Shown: positions 19,785 to 28,080, counted from the stretch's first letter. The stretch: DNA of 64,000 nt from Halobacillus sp. Nhm2S1 (GCF_019599545.1 NZ_JAIEZV010000002.1:62001-126000), one strand, 5' to 3'. Program-made: numbers and translations. Notes: a model not told the origin generated them from the sequence alone.

Positions 19785-20086
19785 GTTGCGACCACCTCGT
19801 ATTTAGATACCTTAGGCACGATCCCCTGAAGTTCCTGATCGGGATATTGCTTTTCTAATTCATGGATTTTCTTGAATTGTTCACTACGGGCCCAATTGAG
19901 GTATGCCTCTTTAGATTCCCATTCCAAGTGTACCGTTAGTTCCCCAGGTTTCCTGTCGTTCTGCAGGAGTTGAAAGGAAATAAAACCATCCGCCTGGTCT
20001 ACAAGACGGGATCGTTTTCTATATATATCAATTAAATCATCTGCTTTATGGTCTGGTACCTGCACCATAGAATCTACGACAAACAT
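19781..20086 (-). CDS. ABM-superfamily (IsdG/HmoA-like) protein
   Basis: 101 aa, a dimeric ferredoxin-like barrel of the antibiotic biosynthesis monooxygenase superfamily. IsdG/HmoA haem monooxygenases use Asn7, Trp66 and His76. Here the Trp and His are present with the right spacing (W65 in YLNWARSEQF and H75 in KKIH), but the N-terminal Asn position reads VDSMV, so the classical triad is incomplete. It could be a haem binder, a degenerate oxygenase or an oxidoreductase for another substrate. First gene of the four-gene cassette, coupled to the next by a 4-bp overlap. Confidence 0.75.
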   Translation of the reverse strand: MFVVDSMVQVPDHKADDLIDIYRKRSRLVDQADGFISFQLLQNDRKPGELTVHLEWESKEAYLNWARSEQFKKIHELEKQYPDQELQGIVPKVSKYEVVAT

Positions 20087-20299
20087 GTGTCATTCCCCAA
20101 TCTATTTATTTTCATTAAATAATATTTTATCATACCTTTTTCTTCTATGTATAATGTTAAGATTCTCCTTAAGCTGTCCAATAAATGCACATAAACCTCT
20201 TGGGGATATATAAATGAAGACCTAGACTTTAGAGCCGCAGGTTGCTCCTATTCGAAACGAAGGAACGCCTCTTTTGTAGTCCAGAACTCTCCATACATT

Positions 20300-20331
20300 A
20301 AAAAAGGTGCCGGCTATCACACCAGCACCTT
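20300..20331 (-). terminator. Terminator of the VLRF1-like gene
   Basis: Minus strand stem AAGGTGCTGG / CCGGCACCTT with an 8-base loop and TTTTTT tail. Confidence 0.85.
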
Positions 20332-20345
20332 CTTCCTTTCTCCTA

Positions 20346-21152
20346 CTATTGTACAACTTCCTCAAGTACATGCATCTCTTCATGATCCAGAAGATTTTTG
20401 TTGATCATATCATCCGCTTCTTTATTCATGTTATCCTGCAAGTCTTTCAGCTCTTCTTTATCACCGACAAGGTAGAAGCGCTCCCAGCCATAATCTTTGG
20501 CTAGTTTATCAATCTTAGGAGCTACACTCTTATACCAACGATAACGATTGGCCTCAAAGCGCTCTTGAAATTGATCCCTCTTAGAAGTTTTGGCACCACC
20601 GGACCCCATAGAAGGCTGAGCACGGTGCGGCCCTTGATGCTGTCTCCAATCTTCCGTATCCAGATCAAGTTCAAACAACTGAGTATCATTCAACGTTCCA
20701 AGCTCTGCATCAATCAATTTAATTTGATTTTTCTGAGTTAAGATGATTCCTGTCTTAGGGAACTTATTCTGCATTTCTTTCAATTGATCCAGGACAGGAG
20801 TTTCTTCCCAGTAGAATTCTGTTTTTACGGGCATTTGGAAACGCTCCGCAAACCATACCGTTTCATCGCCAGTGGCGAATAGGACAACACTTTTAGCAAA
20901 GTTCTGCTCATTTTCTTCTATGAACTGCTCCACTTTTTCTTTTACTGCCCAATAGTTTCTCTTTTCGTCCGAATCGCCATCTTCTTGAAGATAGGATTCG
21001 AAATTATTTAATCCGTTCTTCAAATGGATCTTCCATTCTCCCCCTTGTTGATCAGGGTCGGAAGGGTCGGTGTTTAAATACATCGTAAATACTTTTTGTG
21101 GTTTTTCTAAATGTACTGCCTCTAGTTTCTTTATTTCTTTATTTAAGTCCAT
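20346..21152 (-). CDS. VLRF1/eRF1-like release-factor-family protein
   Basis: 268 aa, acidic, with AAAGGAG before the ATG. The layout resembles the bacterial VLRF1 family, relatives of eukaryotic release factor eRF1 associated with ribosome quality control: an N-terminal alpha/beta domain (VFTMYLNTDPSD...KSVVLFATGDETVWF), then FYWEETPVLDQL, ILTQKNQIKLIDAELG, a basic/Gly linker, and a C-terminal domain (FYLVGDKEELKDLQ). No GGQ motif is seen; GSGG at about 195-198 is the nearest. It is a single-gene unit. Function in Bacillaceae is not established. Confidence 0.6.
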   Translation of the reverse strand: MDLNKEIKKLEAVHLEKPQKVFTMYLNTDPSDPDQQGGEWKIHLKNGLNNFESYLQEDGDSDEKRNYWAVKEKVEQFIEENEQNFAKSVVLFATGDETVWFAERFQMPVKTEFYWEETPVLDQLKEMQNKFPKTGIILTQKNQIKLIDAELGTLNDTQLFELDLDTEDWRQHQGPHRAQPSMGSGGAKTSKRDQFQERFEANRYRWYKSVAPKIDKLAKDYGWERFYLVGDKEELKDLQDNMNKEADDMINKNLLDHEEMHVLEEVVQ

Positions 21153-21232
21153 AAAACAGCGACTCCTTTCAAGAATTGTAAATCGAATCTATTCTGTATG
21201 TTTCCTGAAAAAGAAGTGCTTAAACTCATTTC

Positions 21233-22462
21233 CTAGAGGTCATTGCTTTTTTTCTTCATGATTTTTTGTTTCAATTGTTTCAAATCAAGCTCAAATTGCT
21301 CTTTTTCCTCCGGCGTTAACGCTTGACTGCCATACCGTACTCTTTGATAAAGGGAGGTTGATTCTATATCAAGTCCAATCCTATGAAACCAGTCTTCCAG
21401 TGATTCATTTGTAAATCTGCCCATTCCATTACGAGCGGCAAAACGTTCAAATGTGCGGAACTTTTTTCTTACCTGATCTTCTGCCCGCGACCTATGAAAA
21501 GCAAAAGAAGAAGATGACGTCTTTCTCTCTCCTTCCTCATACACATGGTATTGATAGTTGAGAGGATCAGAGACGGTTTCCATTTCCATGGTCGCTTTTT
21601 TTCTTAAAAAGAAAAGGATGACCAAGCCCAAAAGAAGTGCAACAACTATAAAGATGACGGTTCCTGTTTCAATCGCTTCTACTACTTTCTTGGTAGTTTC
21701 TTGAGTGCTATCATTCATTCGCTGCAGTTCTTCTTGTCTTTCTTGAGATGAAATCTCTATTTTCGGCAAAGAACCCTCTTCCATAGGCTCTATTTTAGAA
21801 ACATCAAGGCCTATCTTTGCAAGGAGTGTCAAAATCCCGTTGACACCTAGGAGAAATGTGTATGAAATCCCACTCCAGAGTGTTCCAATCATTGAGCGTA
21901 GATATGGAAAAAGAAGCAACAAAACAGATGTCCCCGTGATTATAGAGAAAAAGAGGACAAAAAGACTTATCCCTCCCCCTTTTCTTTCCCTTTTCCCTAC
22001 ATTGTAATAATGTGATGACGCATACCCTCCCCACGTTACAACATATAAGGAAACCAGTGCATAGACCACGTCCCAGGATTGGAAAAAGAAAATCATGATA
22101 AAAGCTATAATGGACGTGAACAAAATCAATGATATTTCATGATTCAAATCAGGCTCTTTCTCATGAAGGTAATATCTCCATGCTAAAAATGATCCGACAA
22201 TGAATCCTGGTAAAAAACCCGCTTCCACAAAATAGGCCGTCGCTATGACCCCCGCTAAACTAACCAGGTAAGGGAAAAGACCCGGCAACCACTTTCTTAA
22301 TAGAAAAAACAGACTGATACTAACGATGACATACGTACTATACAGAACATAGGAAAGGGATGGGAACGTCCATTGAACCAAAGGAAAAAGAAGCACGAAG
22401 AAAAGCATGGCTTCCCCCAAGGTCTGATAAACAAAAATGATAATCTTTTTACCTTCCACCAT
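21233..22462 (-). CDS. DUF4129-type membrane protein
   Basis: 409 aa from the ATG at 22462, nine bases after AGGAGG; a TTG at 22468 overlaps the upstream stop but is too close to that site. About seven membrane helices occupy residues 10-205, then a linker, another helix near 265-285, and the cytoplasmic DUF4129 region with Arg-rich RSRAEDQVRKKFRTFERFA. The related B. subtilis YebA also has a transglutaminase-like domain; none is visible here. Third gene of a MoxR-DUF58-DUF4129 operon. Confidence 0.75.
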   Translation of the reverse strand: MVEGKKIIIFVYQTLGEAMLFFVLLFPLVQWTFPSLSYVLYSTYVIVSISLFFLLRKWLPGLFPYLVSLAGVIATAYFVEAGFLPGFIVGSFLAWRYYLHEKEPDLNHEISLILFTSIIAFIMIFFFQSWDVVYALVSLYVVTWGGYASSHYYNVGKRERKGGGISLFVLFFSIITGTSVLLLLFPYLRSMIGTLWSGISYTFLLGVNGILTLLAKIGLDVSKIEPMEEGSLPKIEISSQERQEELQRMNDSTQETTKKVVEAIETGTVIFIVVALLLGLVILFFLRKKATMEMETVSDPLNYQYHVYEEGERKTSSSSFAFHRSRAEDQVRKKFRTFERFAARNGMGRFTNESLEDWFHRIGLDIESTSLYQRVRYGSQALTPEEKEQFELDLKQLKQKIMKKKSNDL

Positions 22463-22464
22463 AT

Positions 22465-23673
22465 TCAAGCACCTCCTCTTTGTAAGGCAGGGCGTAAATA
22501 GGCAGATGAGTCATCCATCTGCACCTGAAGTACAACAGTACCTTGCGATTGCCATTCTCTTAACTTATCTACAATTCCATCAGGAATCTCTCCAACAATA
22601 AGAACAACTTTACTGTTTAAGCCTCGCGGTCCCAACCAGTGAAACAATTGGTCTATAGGCAGCAGCCGATGTTGTTTATCAATGCGTGCCAACATTTCCA
22701 GGGATTGTCGTAAATGAACGTTTCCCTCTCCTTTTTGTTGATGAAAATACGGGTTTCTTTGAGGTTTGCGCATATTAATGATCATCTCATATGGTTTGCC
22801 GAGTTCTGTAGCCGTATAGCATAAATAGCATGCGTAGGATAATAATGACTCAAGGCGAGGAGACAAACGTTCATTTCCTAGTCTCGTTTGTTCCACTACG
22901 TTGACGATGATCGTCCAACTCCCATTCACCTCGCGCTCCAACACTTTCGTCTTCAAAGATTGTGATTTCGCACTCGCTTTCCAGTGAATTTTATGAAAGG
23001 CGTCTCCCTGTTCGTAATCCCGCGTACCGACAGGTGTTAAAACATCTTCATAGGGAGAAAAACTTGTGCGTTGTTCCCCGATGGACGGATGAATATATTC
23101 TTTGACTCCCAGAACAGGTTCCGGAGTTGGGTAAACGATAAACTCTGTTAGATACGGTTTTTTGTACCCCACTTTTATAGGAGTGAAATTCAGTAAATGG
23201 GGAAATCGGAACGACATATTCTTTACTTTTGTTACCCCGCGCTTTTCAGCTCTCAGTGGAATATGCACAACGGACTCCCCACGACTCACTAATGAAAAGG
23301 GTAATTTATAAGAATAGGAATGGTTCAATTCGTTCATCATCTCACTGTTACTACTCACCGTTTTCCCTGTTTCAAAAGACAATGTTCCATTGAGCATAGG
23401 CACCCGTGAATAATTGTTCACATGGAGATCCCATTCAGCTTTATCTCCTGGAAACAACCGAATTGAACGTTTAACATTTTGCAGTTCAAAATCAGAACCA
23501 CTGTAATGATCGAAAATCTTACTTCCAAGTAAAAATATAAGGAGAAGACCTGTAGGAAAATAGAAAATCGGCTGGTTAACGATTACTCCCCCTAATCCAG
23601 TGAGGATGACCGCAGCTAAAACCCCATCGTAAAATCTTCTTCCCAATCCCAGTTGTTTTTCCCAATGAGTCAC
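22465..23673 (-). CDS. DUF58-domain protein (YeaD-like)
   Basis: 402 aa with a GTG start overlapping the MoxR stop by 4 bp. Two membrane helices near the N-terminus (residues 15-50) are followed by an extracytoplasmic-looking beta region, then the DUF58 motif VGTRDYEQGDAFHKIHWKASAKS and a von Willebrand-like fold. MoxR/DUF58 pairs are thought to act as chaperone-like systems for membrane or secreted complexes; the client is unknown. Confidence 0.82.
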   Translation of the reverse strand: MTHWEKQLGLGRRFYDGVLAAVILTGLGGVIVNQPIFYFPTGLLLIFLLGSKIFDHYSGSDFELQNVKRSIRLFPGDKAEWDLHVNNYSRVPMLNGTLSFETGKTVSSNSEMMNELNHSYSYKLPFSLVSRGESVVHIPLRAEKRGVTKVKNMSFRFPHLLNFTPIKVGYKKPYLTEFIVYPTPEPVLGVKEYIHPSIGEQRTSFSPYEDVLTPVGTRDYEQGDAFHKIHWKASAKSQSLKTKVLEREVNGSWTIIVNVVEQTRLGNERLSPRLESLLSYACYLCYTATELGKPYEMIINMRKPQRNPYFHQQKGEGNVHLRQSLEMLARIDKQHRLLPIDQLFHWLGPRGLNSKVVLIVGEIPDGIVDKLREWQSQGTVVLQVQMDDSSAYLRPALQRGGA

Positions 23674-24617
23674 TGTATTGAACCTGCTTCAACGGGAACA
23701 GGAACTTCCTGAATCACTTCGCGGATCACCTGTTCTTTTGTTTTCCTTATAGCCCCCTCCATAGAAAGCACAATGCGGTGTTCTAACACATAAGGAGCTA
23801 AGAATTTCACATCCTCAGGGCGTACAAAATCATTCCCAGCTAGTAACGCCCGCGCCTGAGTCGCTCTCATAAAAGCGAGAGCTCCCCTGGTACTGACTCC
23901 CAACTCAATATCTTCACTTTTCCGTGTCAAACGAACGAGGTCCAAAAGATAGTTCATAGTATCTTCAGCTATGGCAATCTCTTTTGATTTTGCTCGAATT
24001 TCCAAAATTTCTTCTAATGAAATTTGTGGCGTCAAAGTATCAAAAGGTTCATTCTTTTGGTATGTCCATAGAATATTCTTTTCTTCCTGTTCTGTCGGGT
24101 ACCCGAGATCGATTTTAAATAAAAACCGATCTAATTGGGCTTCAGGTAGAGGAAACGTGCCTTGGTTTCCTTCCACAGGGTTCTGAGTGGCTATCACAAA
24201 GAGTGGGGGGGCAATTTGTAATGTTTCCCCATCCACGGTCGTTTGTTTTTCTTCCATGACCTCAAGCAAACTGGATTGTGTCTTCGGAGTCGCCCGGTTG
24301 ATTTCATCGGCAAGGAGGACATTGGTCATGACCGGACCTTCACGCAATTCGAATTCTTGTGTTTTCGGATTGAAGAATTGAATGCCTGTAACATCACTTG
24401 GAAGGACATCTGGAGTGAATTGAACTCTTGAAAAATGACCATCCATCACTTTAGCAAAGCTTTTCGCTAGTTTCGTCTTTCCAGAGCCGGGCACACTTTC
24501 AAGAAGTGTGTGTCCATCTGCAATGATAGAGACAAACAGAAGCTCTACAACCTCATCTTTACCGAGTATGACTCGACCGATTGCCTCTTTCGCTTTTCTT
24601 ATTTTCTCTATACTCAT
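23670..24617 (-). CDS. MoxR-family AAA+ ATPase (YeaC-like)
   Basis: 315 aa. Walker A is ESVPGSGKTKLAKSFA (about residues 39-54), Walker B NVLLADEINRATPKTQ, sensor 1 VIATQNPVEGNQGTFPLPEAQLDRFLF, which is the MoxR signature, and an arginine-rich lid domain (STRGALAFMRATQARAL). AAGGGAG precedes the ATG. First gene of the operon with DUF58 and DUF4129 proteins, so probably their ATPase chaperone. Confidence 0.93.
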   Translation of the reverse strand: MSIEKIRKAKEAIGRVILGKDEVVELLFVSIIADGHTLLESVPGSGKTKLAKSFAKVMDGHFSRVQFTPDVLPSDVTGIQFFNPKTQEFELREGPVMTNVLLADEINRATPKTQSSLLEVMEEKQTTVDGETLQIAPPLFVIATQNPVEGNQGTFPLPEAQLDRFLFKIDLGYPTEQEEKNILWTYQKNEPFDTLTPQISLEEILEIRAKSKEIAIAEDTMNYLLDLVRLTRKSEDIELGVSTRGALAFMRATQARALLAGNDFVRPEDVKFLAPYVLEHRIVLSMEGAIRKTKEQVIREVIQEVPVPVEAGSIQ

Positions 24618-24840
24618 TATGTAAAAACTCCCTTGTACTACATCTTCAGTTCCTCATTATACCAAATTATGTTAGACTTTTTTTCAATTCATATGGTTCC
24701 AGGTGGAAGACGAGTAATGGATGCTCAGCTGGGTGTGGGAGAAAGCGGCTCCCGATTTACAGGATTTTAACCATTGCTGAACCCGCATACAGAAATCGCA
24801 AAATTTAATGTGTGGATCTTCATGTTTGTTCAAGAACATA

Positions 24841-24870
24841 AAAGACCTGCTCAAAAAAGAGCAGGTCTTT
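24841..24870 (-). terminator. Terminator of the betaine-binding protein gene
   Basis: 12-bp stem AAAGACCTGCTC / GAGCAGGTCTTT around AAAAAA, seven bases beyond the gene's stop. The 200 bases between it and the MoxR start show no gene or other feature I can support. Confidence 0.8.
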
Positions 24871-24877
24871 AGTGCTG

Positions 24878-25789
24878 TTATTCTTTTGTCCATTCATCGA
24901 TAAGGTCTTGGTGCTCATCCACCCACTTTTGAGCACCTTCCTGGGCATCGCCAGCTTCATTTATGCTAGCCATAAGACTGCCAAGCTCGTCATCATTTAA
25001 CATAAAGTTGTCAAACCATTTGACCACTTGAGGTTGATCCTCTTCTAAACCTTTACGTGCAGCATAAGAGATATTTTCGGAATCGCCATAAACATTCTTA
25101 GGATCTTCCAAGAACTTCAAATCCATTTCAGAGAATACCCAGTGTGGCTTCCATAACGTCGCAATAATAGGTTCTTCACTTTCCATGGAACTCTTCAACT
25201 CTGTAATCATCGTTGGCTCTGAGGATGCTGCAAGAGTATAATCCAAGTCATATTCGTTAATGACTTCTTCTGTCAGAGACATGATACTTGCCCCAGCATC
25301 AATCCCTACAATCTGCTTGTCAGGGAAGGCATCAGAACCTTTTAAATCTTCGATTGAATTGACATCTTCCATATAACTCGGTACCGCAAGACCTAATTTT
25401 GTTCCTTCATACCAAGTTTCACGCCAGTCGATATCTTCTTTATATTTTTCATAAAACGCTTTGTCCGTGTTCGGAAGCCAGATTTCCATACCAATATCCA
25501 AATCCCCGCTGGATAAAGCTTCATATAGGAAACCTTTTTCGACTTGTTCCAGCTCTACAGTGTAGCCCTTCTCTTCAAGGACAAGTTTCCACATATTTGA
25601 TACGGCAACATTCTCCGCCCAGTTGTTCATACCAATTCGGACGGTTCCTTTTTCTTCAGAAGTTTCGGCATTTTCACCTTCGTTTTCGTTACCATTTGAT
25701 GCATCTTCCCCCGACTCGCCGCCACAAGCAGCTAAAGTTAAGAGAATTCCAAGCAATACAGCCGGTAACCATTTACGCCATTGTTTCAT
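24878..25789 (-). CDS. Glycine betaine/proline ABC transporter substrate-binding lipoprotein
   Basis: 303 aa. Lipobox LAAC (Cys22) after a hydrophobic signal, a polar Asn/Glu-rich linker to residue 45, then the OpuAC/ProX-type domain (VRIGMNNWAENVAVSNMWKLVLEEKGY..., IATLWKPHWVFSEMDLKFLEDPK). It would capture betaine or related osmolytes outside the membrane. GGAGGT lies upstream. No permease or ATPase gene is next to it; it stands alone with its own terminator, so it must work with a transporter encoded elsewhere. Ligand inferred from family. Confidence 0.85.
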   Translation of the reverse strand: MKQWRKWLPAVLLGILLTLAACGGESGEDASNGNENEGENAETSEEKGTVRIGMNNWAENVAVSNMWKLVLEEKGYTVELEQVEKGFLYEALSSGDLDIGMEIWLPNTDKAFYEKYKEDIDWRETWYEGTKLGLAVPSYMEDVNSIEDLKGSDAFPDKQIVGIDAGASIMSLTEEVINEYDLDYTLAASSEPTMITELKSSMESEEPIIATLWKPHWVFSEMDLKFLEDPKNVYGDSENISYAARKGLEEDQPQVVKWFDNFMLNDDELGSLMASINEAGDAQEGAQKWVDEHQDLIDEWTKE

Positions 25790-25923
25790 AACAAATGACC
25801 TCCTCTAAGTATTCATTGCATTATTATGTGATTCAGGAATTAAACACAATTTGAAATTATACCATTAAGTAATTTAAGTTCAAACAATTTAAACTGTACA
25901 ACATGTATTAATGCATGAATATT

Positions 25924-25962
25924 CCACACCAGGTCATCCATATAATGGATGACCTGGTGTGG
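25924..25962. terminator. Terminator-like hairpin
   Basis: Perfect 17-bp inverted repeat (CCACACCAGGTCATCCA and complement) with a TATAA loop, 13 bases after the YfhD-like gene. The T tract is better on the plus strand (TTTTATTT) than on the minus strand. Confidence 0.7.
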
Positions 25963-25975
25963 TTTTATTTACCAA

Positions 25976-26152
25976 TTATTGTTTTTTGTGAGCGCGGCGG
26001 TCTGCAGCTTCCGCTCTTTGTTGAGCGATTTTATCTTCGCGATCCGCTAATTCTTCAGAGAACTCTACATCAATGTTCTTCTGATTCTTAGGAGTTTGAG
26101 GTAACTTGCGTTTCTGTTTCCCTTTGTTCTTACGGTGTTCGTCTCTACCCAT
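25976..26152 (-). CDS. YfhD-like small protein
   Basis: 58 aa from the ATG at 26152 with AAGGAGG eight bases upstream; the longer frame to 26281 has no support. Highly charged, with a basic N-terminus (MGRDEHRKNKGKQKRKLP) and the segment VEFSEELADREDKIAQQRAEAADRRA, which I recognise from the YfhD family of spore-formers. Function unknown; likely soluble and partly disordered. Confidence 0.7.
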   Translation of the reverse strand: MGRDEHRKNKGKQKRKLPQTPKNQKNIDVEFSEELADREDKIAQQRAEAADRRAHKKQ

Positions 26153-26577
26153 GTTTTTCCCCTCCTTTTTAATTGGAACAATGATAGTATTTTTCGAATC
26201 ACCAAAAATATTCTTTAGAATGGGCTCTAGTTTCCGAATAACTTGGTTCGAATGTTCATGTAGCGAAGGTATATATACCACTCATTAAAAGAACTCAATT
26301 GGACTTGACGTTATCAACAAGGCGGCGGGAAAAAGTATCTCCATTCAAATTAATCCACCTACATTAAAGAAAATGTGGATGGCTTCCATTTATTAAAAAA
26401 GTGTTCCTGTTGAATTTATGAAAACCCGATTGTTGACTCTCCTTCACCCTTTCCATTTGAAATAATCGGGAGTGATTTCCATTAAATACAAAGGAAAGAA
26501 AAACACCTCCAAGTGTAAGTAATATTACAACTTTGGAGGTGTTTTATTAGGTGACTCTCATACAGTGGAGTTTTCTG
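26153..26577. other. Intergenic region without a recognised gene
   Basis: 425 bases between the YfhD-like gene and the exporter gene. Apart from the start region of the former and the terminator at 26500-26545 I see no gene. Short imperfect inverted repeats occur around 26350-26385 (ATCCACCTACATT...AATGTGGAT) but without a tail or obvious partner. Confidence 0.5.
26500..26545. terminator. Terminator of the MFS exporter gene
   Basis: Stem AAAACACCTCCAA / TTGGAGGTGTTTT with a loop of about 20 bases that contains a further AGTGTAA...ATTACA pairing; T tracts on both sides. Confidence 0.8.
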
Positions 26578-27747
26578 CTATTGCTGCATGAGTTCTTGTT
26601 CATACGTTCGTTGACCACGAGTAATGGAGAAGTAAGCAGTGGCCAATGCGATAAGCACGAAGACCCCTCCAACCGTGGCGTTATGAATAACGGAACTCTG
26701 CTCGATGACAATTCCACCGATAGAAGAACCAAAAGCAATCCCGAAATGCAGGGCAGAGTTATTCAGGCTTTGCTGAATATCTGAAGTTTCAGGTGCTGAA
26801 GAGATCAGATAATTTTGCTGTGCTGGTGTGACGGCCCAGCTTAATGCACTCCAAATCACCATCACCATTAGAAACAATGGTAGAGAGAACGTGACATGTG
26901 GAATCGTGAAAATAGCAATTGCGAAGACGAGAATAATACCGAGGATACTTCTCTCAGATCCAAATTTATCTGATAAGAATCCTCCTACTCCTCCCCCCAT
27001 AACGGCAGCAACACCGAAGATGAAGTAGACGATACTCACCCAAGTCCCGTTCATCCCCATTTCCGACTTAAGAAATGGAGTCAGATAAGCATACAGAGCA
27101 AGGTGACCTGTTAAAAACAAAAAGGAGGTCAGCTGCGCAGAGAAAATCTTTTTATCTTTCAACGTTCTCAATTGCTCCTTAATAGAAAGGACGGGTTTTG
27201 GTGCGATTTTCCCTAACGAAATCCAAACGGCCACAATAGAGAGCAGAGTCAGTACACTGATTAGTAAGAATGGGGATCTCCATCCAAAGCTGTTCCCAAT
27301 CGTCAACCCGATAGGTACTCCAAGAACAAGGGAACCACTGATGCCCATAAAAATGGTACCAATCGCTCTTCCTCTATACTCTTTAGTAACAATTGCAGAA
27401 GCAATCGTTACAGCTAGCACCACAAGTAATGAGCCACTCGCAGCTGTTAATACCCTTGCCAGCATAATTGTAGAATAATTCGGACTCAGATAGGCGAGCA
27501 TGTTTCCTAGAAAGAAAATAACCAACGTGACAAGCATCAGTTTTTTTCGGTCAAACCGGGCGGTTGCCGTTAGTAAAATTGGCGATGCCACCGCAAATAC
27601 TAAGGAAAAAATAGTGATCAATAGGCCTGCTTGACCAAGAGTAATACCAAGATCATCAGCGACAAGGTCTAAGATCCCACCGATAATCAATTCAACAGTT
27701 CCCACAACAAACGCAACAAGTGCTAATAAATAAACTTTTTTATTCAT
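26578..27747 (-). CDS. MFS drug/purine-type exporter (PbuE/AraJ-like)
   Basis: 389 aa with 12 predicted membrane segments. DHA1-type features: the loop 2-3 motif around TATARFDRKKLMLV, motif C-like GISGSLVLGVPIGLTIGNSFGWR in helix 5, and opening residues LLALVAFVVGTVELIIGGIL that resemble B. subtilis PbuE, a hypoxanthine/adenine exporter. The substrate cannot be fixed from sequence. PbuE in B. subtilis is under an adenine riboswitch; here no riboswitch is seen and a palindrome lies 23 bases upstream. Confidence 0.85.
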   Translation of the reverse strand: MNKKVYLLALVAFVVGTVELIIGGILDLVADDLGITLGQAGLLITIFSLVFAVASPILLTATARFDRKKLMLVTLVIFFLGNMLAYLSPNYSTIMLARVLTAASGSLLVVLAVTIASAIVTKEYRGRAIGTIFMGISGSLVLGVPIGLTIGNSFGWRSPFLLISVLTLLSIVAVWISLGKIAPKPVLSIKEQLRTLKDKKIFSAQLTSFLFLTGHLALYAYLTPFLKSEMGMNGTWVSIVYFIFGVAAVMGGGVGGFLSDKFGSERSILGIILVFAIAIFTIPHVTFSLPLFLMVMVIWSALSWAVTPAQQNYLISSAPETSDIQQSLNNSALHFGIAFGSSIGGIVIEQSSVIHNATVGGVFVLIALATAYFSITRGQRTYEQELMQQ

Positions 27748-27769
27748 GATTGCATGACCCTTTCTGTTA

Positions 27770-27791
27770 GGTTACCACTACAATGGTAACC
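27770..27791. promoter_or_regulatory. Palindromic operator upstream of the MFS exporter
   Basis: GGTTACCA, 6-base spacer CTACAA, TGGTAACC: a perfect 8+8 inverted repeat, 23 bases before the start codon. A possible promoter (TTGTTT, 17 bases, TACCAT) would put the -10 inside it, so a bound protein would block transcription. The TrmB-type regulator at 28174 is the nearest regulator gene. Confidence 0.6.
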
Positions 27792-27901
27792 ATTAGGAGA
27801 AGATAAAACAAGAGGAAATGTTTACGTTTTTCACTCCTCCATGTATTCTAAATCTAAAGCATTGATTAAAAACTTCTGTTCCACTAAAGCTCCCGATTGT
27901 G

Positions 27902-28080
27902 GAAGACTCAGTATCGAGATGTTTCGCGGTTCGTTGCTGGGGTTGAGCTGGGAAGCTATTCAGCCAGCTCCATTGCCCAAACACTCGCTTCATAAGCAGA
28001 ACAGCAAAGGAATGAAAGAGCACATTCCTTTGCTGTTCTGCTTATGCCAGTCGTGTCTACCAGGGCGATTCCGCATTTGG
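27902..28080 (-). repeat. Dispersed repeat, copy A (inverted, truncated)
   Basis: Starts GAAGACTCAGTATCGAGATG and continues GGTTGAGCTGGGAAGCTA; later has TCTACCAGGG-GATTCCGCATTTG. These blocks match, in reverse orientation, the right half of the copy at 38832-39087. The matching left end is missing. A 24-bp perfect inverted repeat interrupts it at 27991-28046. Confidence 0.7.
27991..28046. repeat. Perfect 24-bp inverted repeat inside repeat copy A
   Basis: CATAAGCAGAACAGCAAAGG... (27991-28014) and its exact complement (28023-28046) separated by 8 bases. It would form a very stable hairpin. The other repeat copies lack it. No T tract follows on either strand, so it is not a standard terminator. 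Confidence 0.75.

Noticed and set aside
24684-24893. Minus-strand frame between the MoxR and betaine-binding genes
   Set aside because: Overlaps a terminator and the end of the lipoprotein gene; no start signal. It may contain decayed sequence loosely like the dispersed repeat (GTGGGAGAA...CTCCCG), but the match is too short to claim a fourth copy.
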